From Torymus aiolomorphi (lineage: Eukaryota; Arthropoda; Insecta; Hymenoptera; Torymidae): DNA of 64,000 bases. The DNA lies in contig CM070877.1 of the NCBI GenBank assembly GCA_036365515.1, positions 88,793,522 through 88,857,521 on the forward strand, read 5' to 3'. Positions within the stretch are counted from its first letter, which is position 1, and each line of letters begins with the position of its first letter. Made by a program: the position numbers and the translations under genes. A model generated the notes under the pieces. The model did not search any database and was not told where the DNA came from. It saw nothing but the letters and a program-made list of their open reading frames with translations. Shown here piece after piece: positions 42,965 to 54,636 of the stretch.

Positions 42965-43602
42965 TGTCTAACCTTCACAACGCACAAACATCTTTTCCTC
43001 GGACGCTCTCGTCCGCACGTTTACTTTATTGTTTCTACACGACTCGTAAGTACGTATAGAAAACAAGAGAAAAAAACAATGACCACGATCAAACACCACC
43101 ACTTTTTATTTCAACTAACTCTTTTTTCTCGTCACCCGTGCGCATGAGACAGAGTGGCTCATGCGCGCGGGCGCTCAAGCGCAGCGGGTCGGGGAATTTC
43201 GGCAGCCAAAGCGCGCGGTTGGTCTAAAATAGGGTGTGAAAGTTAACTTTCGGCTCGGAGATGCGGGCCGAAAGTACGTACTTTCCGGTGGGGGAGTAAG
43301 AAAAATATTTTTATTTGAAACGAAAATCCAAAATTTCCAGTAAAATAATGTCCTTTTCTAAATGGCTTTTAAGACAAATATAAGTCTCGCGATTTATTGA
43401 ATTTTCAATCATAAGATTCTGCTTCCAAAAAAACGATATTTTTAAATTGTTGTTAGTTTTTTACAATAGCTATATGAGTGAATAAATTATTTAAAACGTT
43501 TTAAATAAGCTGCTATAGAAGCTGACTATTGCTAGCAACGTTTTACTCAAGACGTATTCCGAAATATCAAACGATTCTGAACCTTATTTATTGCCACTAG
43601 CC

Positions 43603-43929
43603 TTCGGGAACGGAGTTCATTCTGTCCTCGCGCGCGCTCCGCTCTTGTAGAGTCAAACGCGCGATTCTAAGCTTCAACGACACAGTGAAACGCGGTATAA
43701 CATTTCTAGGGACGGTGAAAAGATATTTTCTTGTGCCAATTGACGCCTGCGGTTCTTCATTCTTAAGAATAGCGAAACATGTTTTAATTTCGCGGAAGAC
43801 AAGCTGAATTAACTTTTGAATACTTTTATGTGAAGAAAACGCCAAAATTTCTGGTAGAATAAGATCCTTTTCCGGATGACTTCTAAGCCATAGGACAAAC
43901 ATATGTCCCGCGATTATTTGAATTTTCAA
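43603..43929 (-). other. Representative minus-strand frame within the 520-bp unit
   Basis: The frame 43597-43929 (110 codons) is echoed at 44752-45108, 45269-45517, 45790-46092 and 46311-46523 with differing N-termini. It reads REIKTCFAIL near the middle and ARLTLxERSARED near the end. Its C-terminus is encoded by the hairpin. The unit length of about 520 bp is not a multiple of three and starts differ, so I judge it more likely a repeat by-product than a gene, but the conservation merits a codon test. Confidence 0.3.
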
Positions 43930-44126
43930 TCTTAATACTCTGCTTCCAAAAAAACGATATTTTTTAATTGTTGCGAGTTTTCTACAATAGCTATGTGAGT
44001 AAATAATTTATTTACAATGTTTTGAATAAGCTACTATAGAAGCTGACTATTATTAGCAATGATTTACTCAAGATGTAATCCGAAATATCAAACGAATCTG
44101 GATTTTGTTTATTGCCACTAGCCTAC

Positions 44127-44756
44127 TGTTACGTCTGTAACGTATCTCCAAATTTAAATGTTATATTCATATTAGGATCAGTAATTTTCTTTGACCCACA
44201 AAATTATGTGATTGCGAATTTAAACGACGCAGCATTTCGACAACGCAACAGCGTGACGTAGCGAGTCACCTACTTTGCGAAGGTGTACGCGCATCAGAAC
44301 TTTTATGTAGACTCAGCAACTCTCAACTTCGAAACCAAACGATTTACGTCAAAATGTTTATTAAATTTGTTTAAAAAGATGATTTTGATTCAGCGTTAAA
44401 ATCATCTTCAACCTAATTATTTTGTATTATAAAAGAAGCGATGTGTGTCACGCAAGTCAGTCACAGTAAGAACCGTAATACAGGTGAACTGGCGAGCTCC
44501 GTCTGCCCTAGACGACATACGAGGTCATAATTCATTATTACGGAGCAACAAATACACTAAAGTATACTAACATAAGCGGAATAATTGTACGAGCGAATAT
44601 ACAGCGATAGCATATATTGTGACGGAAGTTCAATTGACTAAAAATTGTACATCGAAGGAATTACAAGCAGCAATAATATTGGTAATTATACCTTTCCAAA
44701 TAAAATAAACTTTAAACCAACTATTATTCGTTATTTCATTTATCCCGGACTTCACA
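44127..44756 (+). mobile_element. Solo LTR (630 bp) in the 520-bp array
   Basis: Starts TGTTACGTC and ends CGGACTTCACA, flanked by CTAC on both sides (44123-44126, 44757-44760), a 4-bp target duplication. AATAAAATAAAC near 44702 gives the polyadenylation signal. It interrupts a unit of the array exactly inside the hairpin stem. Partner copy at 55142-55763. Family (gypsy or BEL) cannot be decided without internal sequence. Confidence 0.9.
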
Positions 44757-47740
44757 CTACAGTAACGGAGTTCGTTCTATCCTCGCGCGCTCTCCGTTCC
44801 CGTAGAGTTAAACGCGCGATTCTAAGTTTCAACGACACAGCAAAACGCGATATAACATTTCTAGGGACGTTGAAAAGATATTTTCTTTTGCCACTTGATA
44901 TGTGCGTACCATAATTGTAAAGAATAGCGAAACATGTTTTAATTAGGCGCAACATAAGCTCAATTAACCTTAATCTATTTTTATTTGAAGAGAATATCCT
45001 TAATTTCCAGTAAAAGAACGTCCTTTTCCTAATGGCTTCTAAGGCACACGACCAATACTCGCGATTTATTGAATTTTCAATCTTAAGACTCTGCTTCCAA
45101 AAAAACAATATTTTTTAATTTTTCTTAGTTTTTTACAGTAGCTATATAAGTAAATAAATTATGTACAATGTTTTAAATGAGCTGCTATAGAAGCTGACTA
45201 TTCCTAGCAATGTTTTACTCAAGATGTACTCCGAAATATCAAACGATTTTGGACCTTGTTTATTGCCACTAGCCTAGGGGAACGGAGTTCGTTCTGTCCT
45301 CACGCGCGCTCCGTTCCCATAGAGTCAAACGCGCGATTCTAAGTTTCAACGACACAGTGAAACGCGGTATAACGTTTCTAGGGACGTTAAAAATATATTT
45401 TCTTTTCCCACTTGACATGTACGTACCATAATTATAAAGAATAGTGAAACATGTTTTAATTTCGCGGAAAATAACCTCAATTAACTTTTGAATACTTTTA
45501 TTTGAAGAAAATGCCAAAATTTCTGGTACAATAACGTCCTTTTCCTAATGGTTTCTAAGGCACACAATCAATACAAGTCTCGCGATTTATTGAATTTTGA
45601 ATCTTAAGACTCTGCTTCCAAAAAAACGATATTTTTTAATTGTTGTTAGTTTTTTACAATAGCTATATGAGAAAATATATTATTTACAATGTTTTAAATG
45701 AGCTGCTATAGAAGCTGACTATTCCTAGCAATGTTTTACTCAAGACGTACTCCGAAATATGAAACGATTTTGGACCTTGTTCATTACCACTAGCGTACGG
45801 GAACGCAGTTCGTTCTGTCCTCGCGCGCGCTTCGTTCCTGTAGAGTCAAGCGCACGATTCCAAGCTTCAACGACACAATGAAACATGGTATAACATTTCT
45901 AGGGACGTTGAAAATATATTTTCTTTTGCCACTTGACATGTGCGTACCATAATTATAAAGAATAGCGACACATGTTTTAATTTCGCGCAAAATAAGCTGC
46001 ATTAACTTTTGAATACTTTTATTTGAAGAAAACGCAAAAATTTCTGGTAGAATAAGGTCCTTTTCCGAATGACTTCTGAGGTACACGACCAATACAAGTC
46101 TCGCGATTTATTGAATTTTCAATCTTAAGACTCTGCTTCCAAAAAAACGATATTTTTTAATTGTTGCTAGTTTTTTACAATAGCTATATGAGTAAATATA
46201 TTATTTACAATGTTTTAAATAAGCTACTATAGAAGCTGACTATTGCTAGCAATGTTTTACTCAAGATGTACTACGAAATATCAAACGATTTAGGTCCTTG
46301 TTTATGGCCGCTAGCCTACGGGAACAGAGTTCGTTCTGTCCTCGTATGCGCTCCGTTCCCGTAGAGTCAAACGCGCGATTCTAAGTTTCAACGACACAGT
46401 GAAACGCGGTATAACATTTCTAGGGACGTTGAAAATATATTTTCTTTTGCCACTTGACATGTGCGTACCATAATTATAAAGAATAGCGACACATGTTTTA
46501 ATTTCGCGAAATATAAGCTGCATTAACTTTTGAATACTTTTATTTGAAGAAAACGCAAAAATTTCTGGTAGGTTAAGGTCCGTTGCCGGATGACTTCTAA
46601 GGCACAGAACAAATATCGCGATTATTTGAATTTTTAATCTTAAGACTCTGCTTCCAAGAAAAACGATATTTTTTAATTGTTGTTAGTTTTTTACAATAGC
46701 TATATGAGTAAATAAATTATTTACAATGTTTTAAGTAAGCTGTTATAGAAGCTGACTATTGCTAGCAATGATTTACTCAAGATGTATTCCGAAATATCAA
46801 ACGATTGTGGACCTTATTTATTGCCACTAGCCTACGGGAACGGAGTTCGTTCTGTCCTGGGGCGCGCTCCGTTCCCGTAGAGTCAAACGCGCGATTCTAA
46901 GTTTCAACGACACAGCAAAACGCGATATAACATTTCTAGGGACGTTGAAAAGATATTTTCTTTTGTCACTTGATATGTGCGTACCATAATTGTAAAGAAT
47001 AGCGAAACATGTTTTAATTTCGCGGAAAATAACCTCAATTAACTTTTAAACTTTTATTTGAAGAAGAATCCAAAATTCCCGGTAGAATAACGTCCTTTTC
47101 CGGATGACTTCTAGGGCACGCGACGAATATGTCTCGCGATTTTTTGAATCTACAATCTGAAGACTTTGCTTACATCCAAAAACGATATTTTTTTATTATT
47201 GTTAGTGTGTCCATTCCCGTAGACTTGTGTCGAAAAAGGATGACCAAAAGCGTTTAGTATTTCGAACAATATGTTCAGTCAAATGCTCTTTGCCATATTC
47301 AACTTGAATAACAGCTTACTTAAAACTTAATAATAATTAATTTATTCATATAGCTATTGTAAAGAACCAATATCAATTTAAAAATATCGTTTTTTGATGC
47401 AAGCAAAGTCTTAAGATTGTAGATTCAAAATTTCCGAGTCTTATATTTGTTGTGTACCTTTGAAGAAATTCGGAATAGGTCGTTATTCTACCAGAAATTC
47501 TGGATTTTTCTTCAAATAAAAATATTCACAAGCTAATTGAGGTTATGTGGCGCGAAATTAAAACATGCTTCGCTTTTCTTAATAATTATGGTACGCAGAT
47601 GTCACGTGGCAAAAGAACTGTCAAGCGCTTTCGGCTCTCTTTTTTTGCTACGGGTCTACGGGAACGGATTTCGTTCTGTCCTCGCACACGCTCTGTTCCC
47701 GTAGAGTTAAAGGGCACGAACCTGTCGGAGCTACGCTGAT

Positions 47741-48695
47741 TGATTGAAATTTTCCTAACCTCAAAAACATAATATCATAAATAAAAAGAAGTATGCAATT
47801 CTAAAGCACAAAAATACGATGCTCGCGAATTATTGTTATTATAAGGAATGCTTAATAACGTTATACCGCATTTAATAATTTTCAGTTAAGATAAACAATG
47901 GGAAGTATGACACGAGGTAAGAATTCCATTTCAAATAGAAAATTGTAAGATGACCGTCACTTTTACGTAATTCTACTTGTCAATTTTAAGAATATTGCAT
48001 TGTAAATTATTGAACATTTTGATTATTGTAAACGCTGTGATTTCGCATTCTTTGTACGATAACAAATCGTTAGGAACTTAATTTTCAATATCACAAAGTA
48101 AATTTCGTGCGAACAATGGGAAATGCGGCTCAAGGTGGGTGTCACCATCGGTAAAATTCGCTTCTACATCCCAAATACATACGTACTCGTAGCGCCACCT
48201 AGAGGAATTTATGAAAACAAAAAACGTAAACAAATGTGGGACGTCAGATGAAGGTTGGTAGAACTTACTTTATAACGTACTCGAGCGTCCTTTTTTTGTT
48301 GTTCCCAGTTTGGCCAACCTCCAAACTTATTGTCGAAAGTTTATTCATCGAAAAAATAAAATTATACTTTTTGACGAATTTCGTAAAAAGAACTTCGTCA
48401 GGCGCTCACAAACCTTATATAGAGAGTGTATGTAAAATTTTAGGCAAATCCGATGTGTATTTGAACCTTTATCCAATATTGAAAATTTTAAAAGTGCATA
48501 ACTCAAAAAAATTGTGATTTAGTTTTCAGAAACTTACATAATAATTTTCTAAGAATTTCGAAGCGCCTGAAAGAATTTTTTTGGCATAAAAATTAGACAT
48601 AAATGAATTATTTTATAATATATAGGATATTACCGACGTATCGGTAACGTAGGGATTGTCACTTCAGTTTCACGTTGCCTTAACCGAATTTCGTT
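47741..48695. other. Spacer without recognisable features
   Basis: AT-rich. The 93-codon frame at 48236-48517 has no recognisable domain. Confidence 0.4.
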
Positions 48696-48699
48696 CTAA

Positions 48700-48830
48700 G
48701 AATAAACAAAGGTGTCATCGTTTTTTTTTTTGCCTCGAAAATTTGTAGAATTATGTATTAGAGGATTACGCAGGACAAATGAATTTATTTAAGACGCAAA
48801 TCGTAATTCTTTTATTTATATTAATTATTT
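48700..48830 (+). repeat. Dispersed repeat, partner of 5500-5620
   Basis: Contains AAGAATAAACAAAGGTGTCA, a T run, TTGCCTCGAAAATT, GGATTACGCAGGACAAATGA and a TTCTTTTATTTATATTAATT-like tail matching the minus strand of 5500-5620. Confidence 0.65.
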
Positions 48831-48954
48831 TGACATGTTCCTCCGATAAAACGGTGTCAGTGGTAAAGTAGGACTATTACACCCTCTTAAGTTTTTTTCT
48901 TAAACTGCATATTTTTCAAGATGTTCCAGTATAAGGCTATTTTATATATCGACG

Positions 48955-49062
48955 CCTGGATGCAAGAACGCTCTATCTCGGCTGCCGCTTTAGGAACACT
49001 ATCTCGGCTGCCGCTTCGAGAACGCTCTATCTCGGCGCCGAATTCAAGAACCCTCTATTTCA
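48955..49062. repeat. Short tandem repeat with CTATCTCGGC core
   Basis: Four degenerate units such as GAACGCTCTATCTCGGCTGCCGCTT, about 30 bp each. The core CTATCTCGGC is the same as in the 28-bp repeat at 8283-8522, while the flanks differ. Confidence 0.75.
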
Positions 49063-49915
49063 AATGAGATTTTTGTTTTTCAGATTTTGTAGTCGGTGTA
49101 CTACGCGATTTTAAAATACGGCTTTTAGGTATCAGATGTGTGTCAAAAATTCTTAAAACATCATAATTGTTTATTTAACATTGCCTTTGCTTTGTAATAA
49201 AAATTCATATCTTTTAATCAATCAGACTCAACTTTATAGTTGATCTAATTATTTTTTACAGCTATTAATAACGATGTCTATAGGCATGCATATTTTGAAA
49301 TTTTGCATTATGGAACTGAGCTCGCGCTGCGCGCGCATCGTGTTCACGCATATAGGGGGCGATTCACTGAGTTTAACTAGATATACTTTTCTTTTTTGGT
49401 ATAGTCTCAATGCATTTTCTACTAATACCTGTGCAAACAATTTTAGAGATTATATTATATTCATATTTTTTATTTTCGTTATTATAAAATTTGTCACTAA
49501 AGGGTCAAAATGATGAATTAAAAATACTACTAATAAGTAAACTTGTATACATAATTCTTGATAATTACATAGGCGCACACAAGAAAAAGTATATTGCTCT
49601 ATGGTTGAGACAACATTATTCCTATGTATTTTGACCCGCTGAACATGAATCTGCAATAAAAAAGGGGGGTCACTCAGTGAATTTCGAAGATACCCTTAAC
49701 AAATCGTAAAAAACCACGTTTTTTAGTGATAAAGATTTAAACACAAAGAATATGAGTTGTCACAGGTTAAGACGACATTGTGAAGGCTTAAAAAGGGAGA
49801 ATTTAATTTGTCTTAGGTCAAGACCAACCAGAATTTTATTGGTAAACGTACAAAGACACATGTGTCAGTCTTTCCTGATGTTTAGACTATAAGAAAACTG
49901 AAGACAACAGCAGGC
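49063..49915. other. AT-rich spacer
   Basis: No feature recognised; overlapping frames at 49249-49656 on both strands are not protein-like. Confidence 0.4.
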
Positions 49916-51719
49916 TTAAGGTGAATCTGAAGATGGCATGTTCATACCTCTGAGAGTGGGAAAACTTGGTAATACTCGCATAGTTGTCATCTGTAAGTTC
50001 AGTTTGGTGCTCAGAAGGTTACTGTAACGGAATTTAGTGACTGAAACCCTGCATGAGTCCTTAAATGAAGGTGATCTTATGAACGAGAACAAAATTGGTT
50101 TACGCTTGCGTATGCGTTTGTCATCAAACGACCTATGTAAAGGATTTCTACGTTGTTTTTTCCCTCTTGGTTGTGTTTCTCTTTTCAGAATCCAGCAATA
50201 GTCTGCCATCATATTCACGCCCCACTTTCCTTGCCATCTACGTTCAAATTCCTTCAGATCCTGATGAAATCTTTCACCTTGATCTTCACTGAAATCCCCA
50301 AAGTTTTGCGGAAATTTATCAAGGTGTGAATCAAGAAAGTGGAGCTTCAAATTCATTAAGCAGCCTAAGTTTTTAAAGTTTTCTACCATATTTTTTACGA
50401 TGCTCCTATAGTTTTCATCTTTGTTATTCCCCAAAAATTTTGTTGCGACATGTTTGAAGCTCAACCAGGCTGCCTTCTCTGTATCATTCATACTTTTGAC
50501 AAACTCTTTGTCTTTAAACATTTCGCGGATTTGAGATCCATTGAAGATACCTTCCTTTAATTTAACTACAGTTACATTTGGAAACATGTTTTCCAAGTAC
50601 TTAAGGCAGCGACCTTCTTTATCGAGAGCTTTAACAAATTGTTTCATCAATCCAAGTTTGATATGCAGAGGAGGTAGAAGGATTTTGCCAAGATCTTCAA
50701 GAGGTCGCTTAACAACATTGCTTAAACCAGGGGTGAGTGACGAACTGGCTGACTATGCTTTTATTTTATAATGATTCACCCTATCTCGACTATCAAACAT
50801 GCATAGATAACATGTGTACTTAGTCAAATCTGATTGTTGCTCTAGTATCATGGACAATATTTTCAGGTTTCCACAGATTAACCATTCGTGCTCATTATAT
50901 TTTATTTTGTTTAAGACCATTTTGATATTAGAGTATTCTTCTTTAAGTACAGTCGAATGAGTCAAAGGTAAAGGAGCATACACGTTTGTATTGTGACGTT
51001 TGTATCGATAAACAACCTCCATTCTTCTGGTTTGTATAAATTTGGTTCGAACTCATCGATAAGTTCTTTTACATCCGTATAATACACTATATTAGATTCC
51101 TCAGTGAAGTATTTACGAAACGCTTCTTCTCGGTTTCGATAGAATGTAACATTAACGTTCTTTTCTAATACATTAAGCGCCTTCAATTCTGAGGTAATTG
51201 ACTCCGCTGCATCTTTGGGTAATCTACTCTTCTATACAAATCATTCAGTTGAGATTGAATGATCTTTTTTGGACTTTGCTCTCTACCGTTGGGAACATAT
51301 TCCTCTTCAGTATCCGAAGACAGTTCTTCTTCTCTCTCGTCGGTTTCACTTTCTACTTCCACCACTAACTCACGTTCCTCAGCAAGACTTTCTTTTCGGA
51401 CATCGGGATTTTCACATTGCTCTTCCGGATCTTCATCAACTTGCATAGCATCAAGCCCTTGTATAAAGCTGTCTTGTGAATTCCCATCTTCGAAATCTTC
51501 GACTAATTTTATCTGTGAACGCTGTACACTAGATACAGATGCATACACTATTTTTTCCTTGCGCATCTTACTTATTCCACTCACATTTGTCATACAATAG
51601 TAACAGTCACTTTTGTCCAACGGTTTTTTCCAAACTGCTGGTTTTCGAAATTTAAGTTTATCTTTATTCTGATGTCTTTCAAATCTTGTCAACATACTAT
51701 AACAAGCAGCACATATCAC
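49916..51719 (-). pseudogene. Broken member of a multicopy arthropod/cnidarian protein family (function unknown)
   Basis: Four minus-strand frames align to one protein in order. 51719-51183: N-terminal zinc-like segment DKSDCYYCMTNVSG and an acidic stretch. 51186-50962: VTFYRNREEAFRKYFTEESN and KPEEWRLFID. 51022-50753: YNEHEWLICGNLKILSMILE and YTCYLCMFDSRD. 50650-49916: MMKQFVKALDKEG, NLKLHFLDSHLDKFPQNFGD, FSEDQGERFHQDLKEFERRW and MMADYCWILKRE. Two frameshifts (near 51185 and 51000) and an in-frame TAG between RDRVNHYKIKA and PLEDLGKILLPPLHIKLGL break it. I recall this motif order from predicted proteins present in many copies in insects and Hydra; no function is established to my knowledge. 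Multicopy behaviour suggests a mobile origin. Confidence 0.75.
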
Positions 51720-51884
51720 ATGGGGTACCCAATTCGTATCTTATTCTAAAACTTCTATACTGAAACACATTTTGAATAAACTTCTGATCTATTCTGAGAG
51801 TTGCCGAAAATTACATGTGCAGAGTACATTCACGTTTATTACCACTGCTTACTTATAACAAAATGGCTGTGCTTGTATGCGAGG

Positions 51885-52660
51885 TTACCTTAGCTTTATG
51901 GCGATTTTATTAATCTGGAAATCAGTTGGAAAGCCGATTGCGATGCACAGCGATGATGATGAAGCCGAATTAGGTGAGTATGGGAAGCAGCCGATGAGAG
52001 AAGCCAGATGAAAAGCCAGTTGAGAAAAGACAGTGAAGTTTCTTCGCTGAGAATAGCCGTGAAAATGCAGTAGAAGTTGCGTGAGATGTTGCCTCGTGGT
52101 GCGCTCGAAGCATCGAGCGCCTGTGAGAAGATGCCGTATGAGTAGCCCACGCAGCCTAGTGGCTAGCTAAATGCAGAGAGCCAGTGAGAACATGCCATAT
52201 GAGAAGCACTGCCGTATGCGAATCACTGCCACTCGGGGAGATGCCATGCGACAATACATCAGATACTGCCGTATGCCAAGCTGCCGTGCGAGACGATGCC
52301 GTATGAGATGTCCATGCTGAGAGAGAGTGACCAAACTTGAGTCCTTCCAATGGGAATTGCCGAAGGCGCACAGTGAGTTTCTCCACGTGGCAGACCATTA
52401 CTGAAAGAGTTTGAGTGACAATTTTCAGTGAGAACATCCGTCTTCTTCCTCGCTAAGCTTGTCACCGAGATGAGGGTCAAATCAGTGCTTCTCCCATTTA
52501 CAGGTGGAAGAGTGAGAGAGACAGCATGAGTTTGTGCGCACCGCGATAGTCAGTACAACGTCTCAGTTGTTCCGCAGCGACGCAGTGAGCATAGCAAATC
52601 CGCGCCGCGGTGAAACAGCGAGTATAGCCAATTCGTGCGAGTTAGGTGAAGGAGTACGGT
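51885..52660 (-). repeat. Unclassified dispersed repeat family A, copy 2
   Basis: Minus-strand counterpart of 6620-7318; see shared blocks there. This copy is longer and shows more clearly the internal degenerate units of about 22 bp (CTCAYACGGCAxxTTCTCACxGGC). Its 3' end AAGCTAAGGTAAC is at about 51888. It lies directly downstream of the env pseudogene on the same strand. Confidence 0.7.
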
Positions 52661-52679
52661 GGACGATCAAAAGGAGGTG

Positions 52680-52948
52680 ATCCACTCACAGGTACACTCA
52701 CAATAAATAAGTAAATCAATTGAACTAAAGACGTTTATTGAATATTCTGAATGAAATTACGTCGTTACAGTATGAACGCCCGACAGTGACTGACAATCGC
52801 CGGTGCGAGAGCAGAGTAAGAAAGTATATTCTGTTATTTTCATTGTCTTCTTATCTTGCCCTTTGTTTTTGCAGCTTCACAGTGCGTCCGGTATACAGCG
52901 ATAAGGTAGCCGTGGCTAATCGATACATCCATGTGCCGAGACGTTGAG
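52680..52948 (-). promoter_or_regulatory. Possible 3' LTR remnant behind env
   Basis: Directly after the env stop there is a purine-rich GGTCGTGGAGGA, a possible polypurine tract overlapping the end of env as in errantiviruses. AATAAACGTC on the minus strand (about 52730-52740) could be the LTR polyadenylation signal. No second LTR copy is available to prove it. Confidence 0.35.
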
Positions 52949-54430
52949 TCATAAAAGTCCTCCACGACCAAATTCAATGACGTCCTCGTCTTTGGTTTCT
53001 TCGGTAGGTAGTTGATTCTTATTTTGACGCTTGTATATTAAGTAAATTGATGTAATTACTAAGAACAATAATACAAGTATAATCGAGCTTGTAGACATAA
53101 CAAATTCAACTCCGAATTGATTAAAAGTTGATATAGTCATTGTGGGCAAAGTCAAAGCTTTCAAAGGCTCAAAATTCAGCTGATGGCCCTTGATAATCAA
53201 AGGTGAAATTAGACTGGACTGTTTTATTTCACCGAGGTTGTCGTCGGGTTTGTAACCTTGTACCTGTATATCATTTCCTTGAATCTGGTGTGTTCCTCGG
53301 GTCGTCGTCTCATCATTATCATGTTTAATTATAATAAGATAATTGCTCGATACAAGTGTCAAATTTTCAGATAGTTTATACGTCAATATTATAGGTGAAT
53401 CAATTGAAATAATAATTGGTAGGGCCTTTTCTGTTGTAATTTGTTGGCATAGATACTCTTGTTCATACATTAGTTGGCATTTATTAGCAAACAATTTGAT
53501 TGATGACCCAGTTAAACTCCATGGTGTGGTGATGATTCTGTTTGATTATTGTAGTTGATTGTAGCAAGTCTTTGGTAAAGGGAGAATTCGATAGGATTGA
53601 GGATAAGGAATTTAATGGTGTAAATAATAGAGTTTTGAGTCAATGCGATTGATCCCTGAGCAAAACAAATCTAACAAATTATGGTGATGTAACATTAATT
53701 CTTTTTGAGAATAAGTTTCTAATAAATGTACGCGGATATCTAGTATTTGCTCGTACGTTAATATTTCTAAATCGAATAATTGTTCAAAAAAGATAAATGA
53801 TCTCTTAATTTTACCGAGTAAGTCAAGAAAATGTTTTTCCTGAATTAGAAGAGTAATGACTGCTTCAAACATATTAGATTGTGAAATTTGGTTATTTACG
53901 TTTTTCCACATATCTCTTAGATTTTTATTGATTACATCTGTATTATTATTTATTTGTTTGCTTATTGTATTTATAACACTTATTGATCTATTTAGAGCAA
54001 GTACATTTTCTTGTTTTTGATGTTCGAGCGAGTTTAAATAATTATTTATTTTGTCCAAATCGTTGGCATCCGGGTTTCCGAAGACGTATTTTATTACTGT
54101 ACCTAATCCGTTTACCAGACCTCTTTTCGTTCTTCTGTTCGATGGCATTATTTGCTGTACATTTTGACGTATTTCGTCACAAAAAATTTCAGCTTGTTTT
54201 AACAGATTTGATTCCTTTAATTCTTGATGAGTAGATAATATCGTACAGGTGCCTGCTATATGTTTGAAAGTTTTTAAGAGCGTTGTAATGTTAATGTTGA
54301 AATGGAGATAATGATATTTTTCGACTATCCTTCCAATTCCTTGATGATAATCGTAGTGTGTAGAATTTTGGTCAATTTTACTGCTCTTCACTAGCAGAAT
54401 CGATAGCGTTAGAATTAGTGCCACCTTCAT
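52949..54430 (-). pseudogene. env: Errantivirus-type envelope (env) pseudogene
   Basis: One minus-strand frame of 494 codons is interrupted by two in-frame TAA codons (53612-53614 and 53546-53548). Residues 1-17 are a signal-peptide-like hydrophobic segment. RRTKR at 99-103 is a furin-type cleavage site, followed by a glycine-rich hydrophobic GLVNGLGTVIKYVFG, as in fusion proteins of insect errantiviruses and baculovirus F. Helical sequence follows, and near the C-terminus a membrane anchor SSIILVLLFLVITSIYLIY precedes a short basic-to-acidic tail. The ATG is preceded directly by TTTTCTTTGCAG, a splice acceptor, which fits env being expressed from a spliced RNA. No pol or paired LTR is attached, so this is an orphan copy. 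The stops make a full-length product unlikely. Confidence 0.88.
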
Positions 54431-54636
54431 GTTCCTGCAAAGAAAAGGGTTTTCTTAGTCTCTTTGCGCTCCTTAAGTTGTAACCATGTGTTTTCGCCTT
54501 ATTTTACCTTAAAAATCTTATGATTTTGCGTATATATAAATAATTAAAATTTCATATAATTATTTTTTTCTTTTTGTGTTTATAGTTACTAATTGAGTTC
54601 TATACTATTAAAGATAAAAAAATATAAGAAAATATA

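Larger units (their letters stand above)
42391..43312. mobile_element. Possible TIR element ending in CTTACTCCCC..GGCCGAAAGTACG
   Basis: TTTTCTTACTCCCCGGCCGAAAGTACGT at the left is mirrored at 43268-43310 (GGCCGAAAGTACGTACTTTCCGGTGGGGGAGTAAGAAAAA). A direct repeat, CTAACTCTTTTTTCTCGTCA, lies at 42763 and 43115. The inside also holds hairpins. Boundaries are uncertain. Confidence 0.45.
43310..47740. repeat. Tandem array of 520-bp hairpin-bearing units
   Basis: Unit boundaries marked by CTACGGGAACGGAGTTCGTT fall near 43602, 44757 (after a solo LTR), 45274, 45795, 46316, 46832 and 47656. Spacing is 514-522 bp where uninterrupted. Each unit starts with a hairpin in which CTACGGGAACGGAG pairs with CTCCGTTCCCGTAG around a loop TTCGTTCTGTCCTCGCGCGCG. 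Each carries a degenerate minus-strand frame of 70-118 codons, ending in the hairpin, with a common SSGKRKYIFNVPRNVIPRF core. In the last part (47300-47640) the unit is inverted, then a final hairpin in the original orientation closes the array. Confidence 0.92.

Noticed and set aside
43310..47740. CRISPR-like array because of regular repeats with hairpins
   Set aside because: Units are 520 bp with no variable spacers, and the sequence is eukaryotic.
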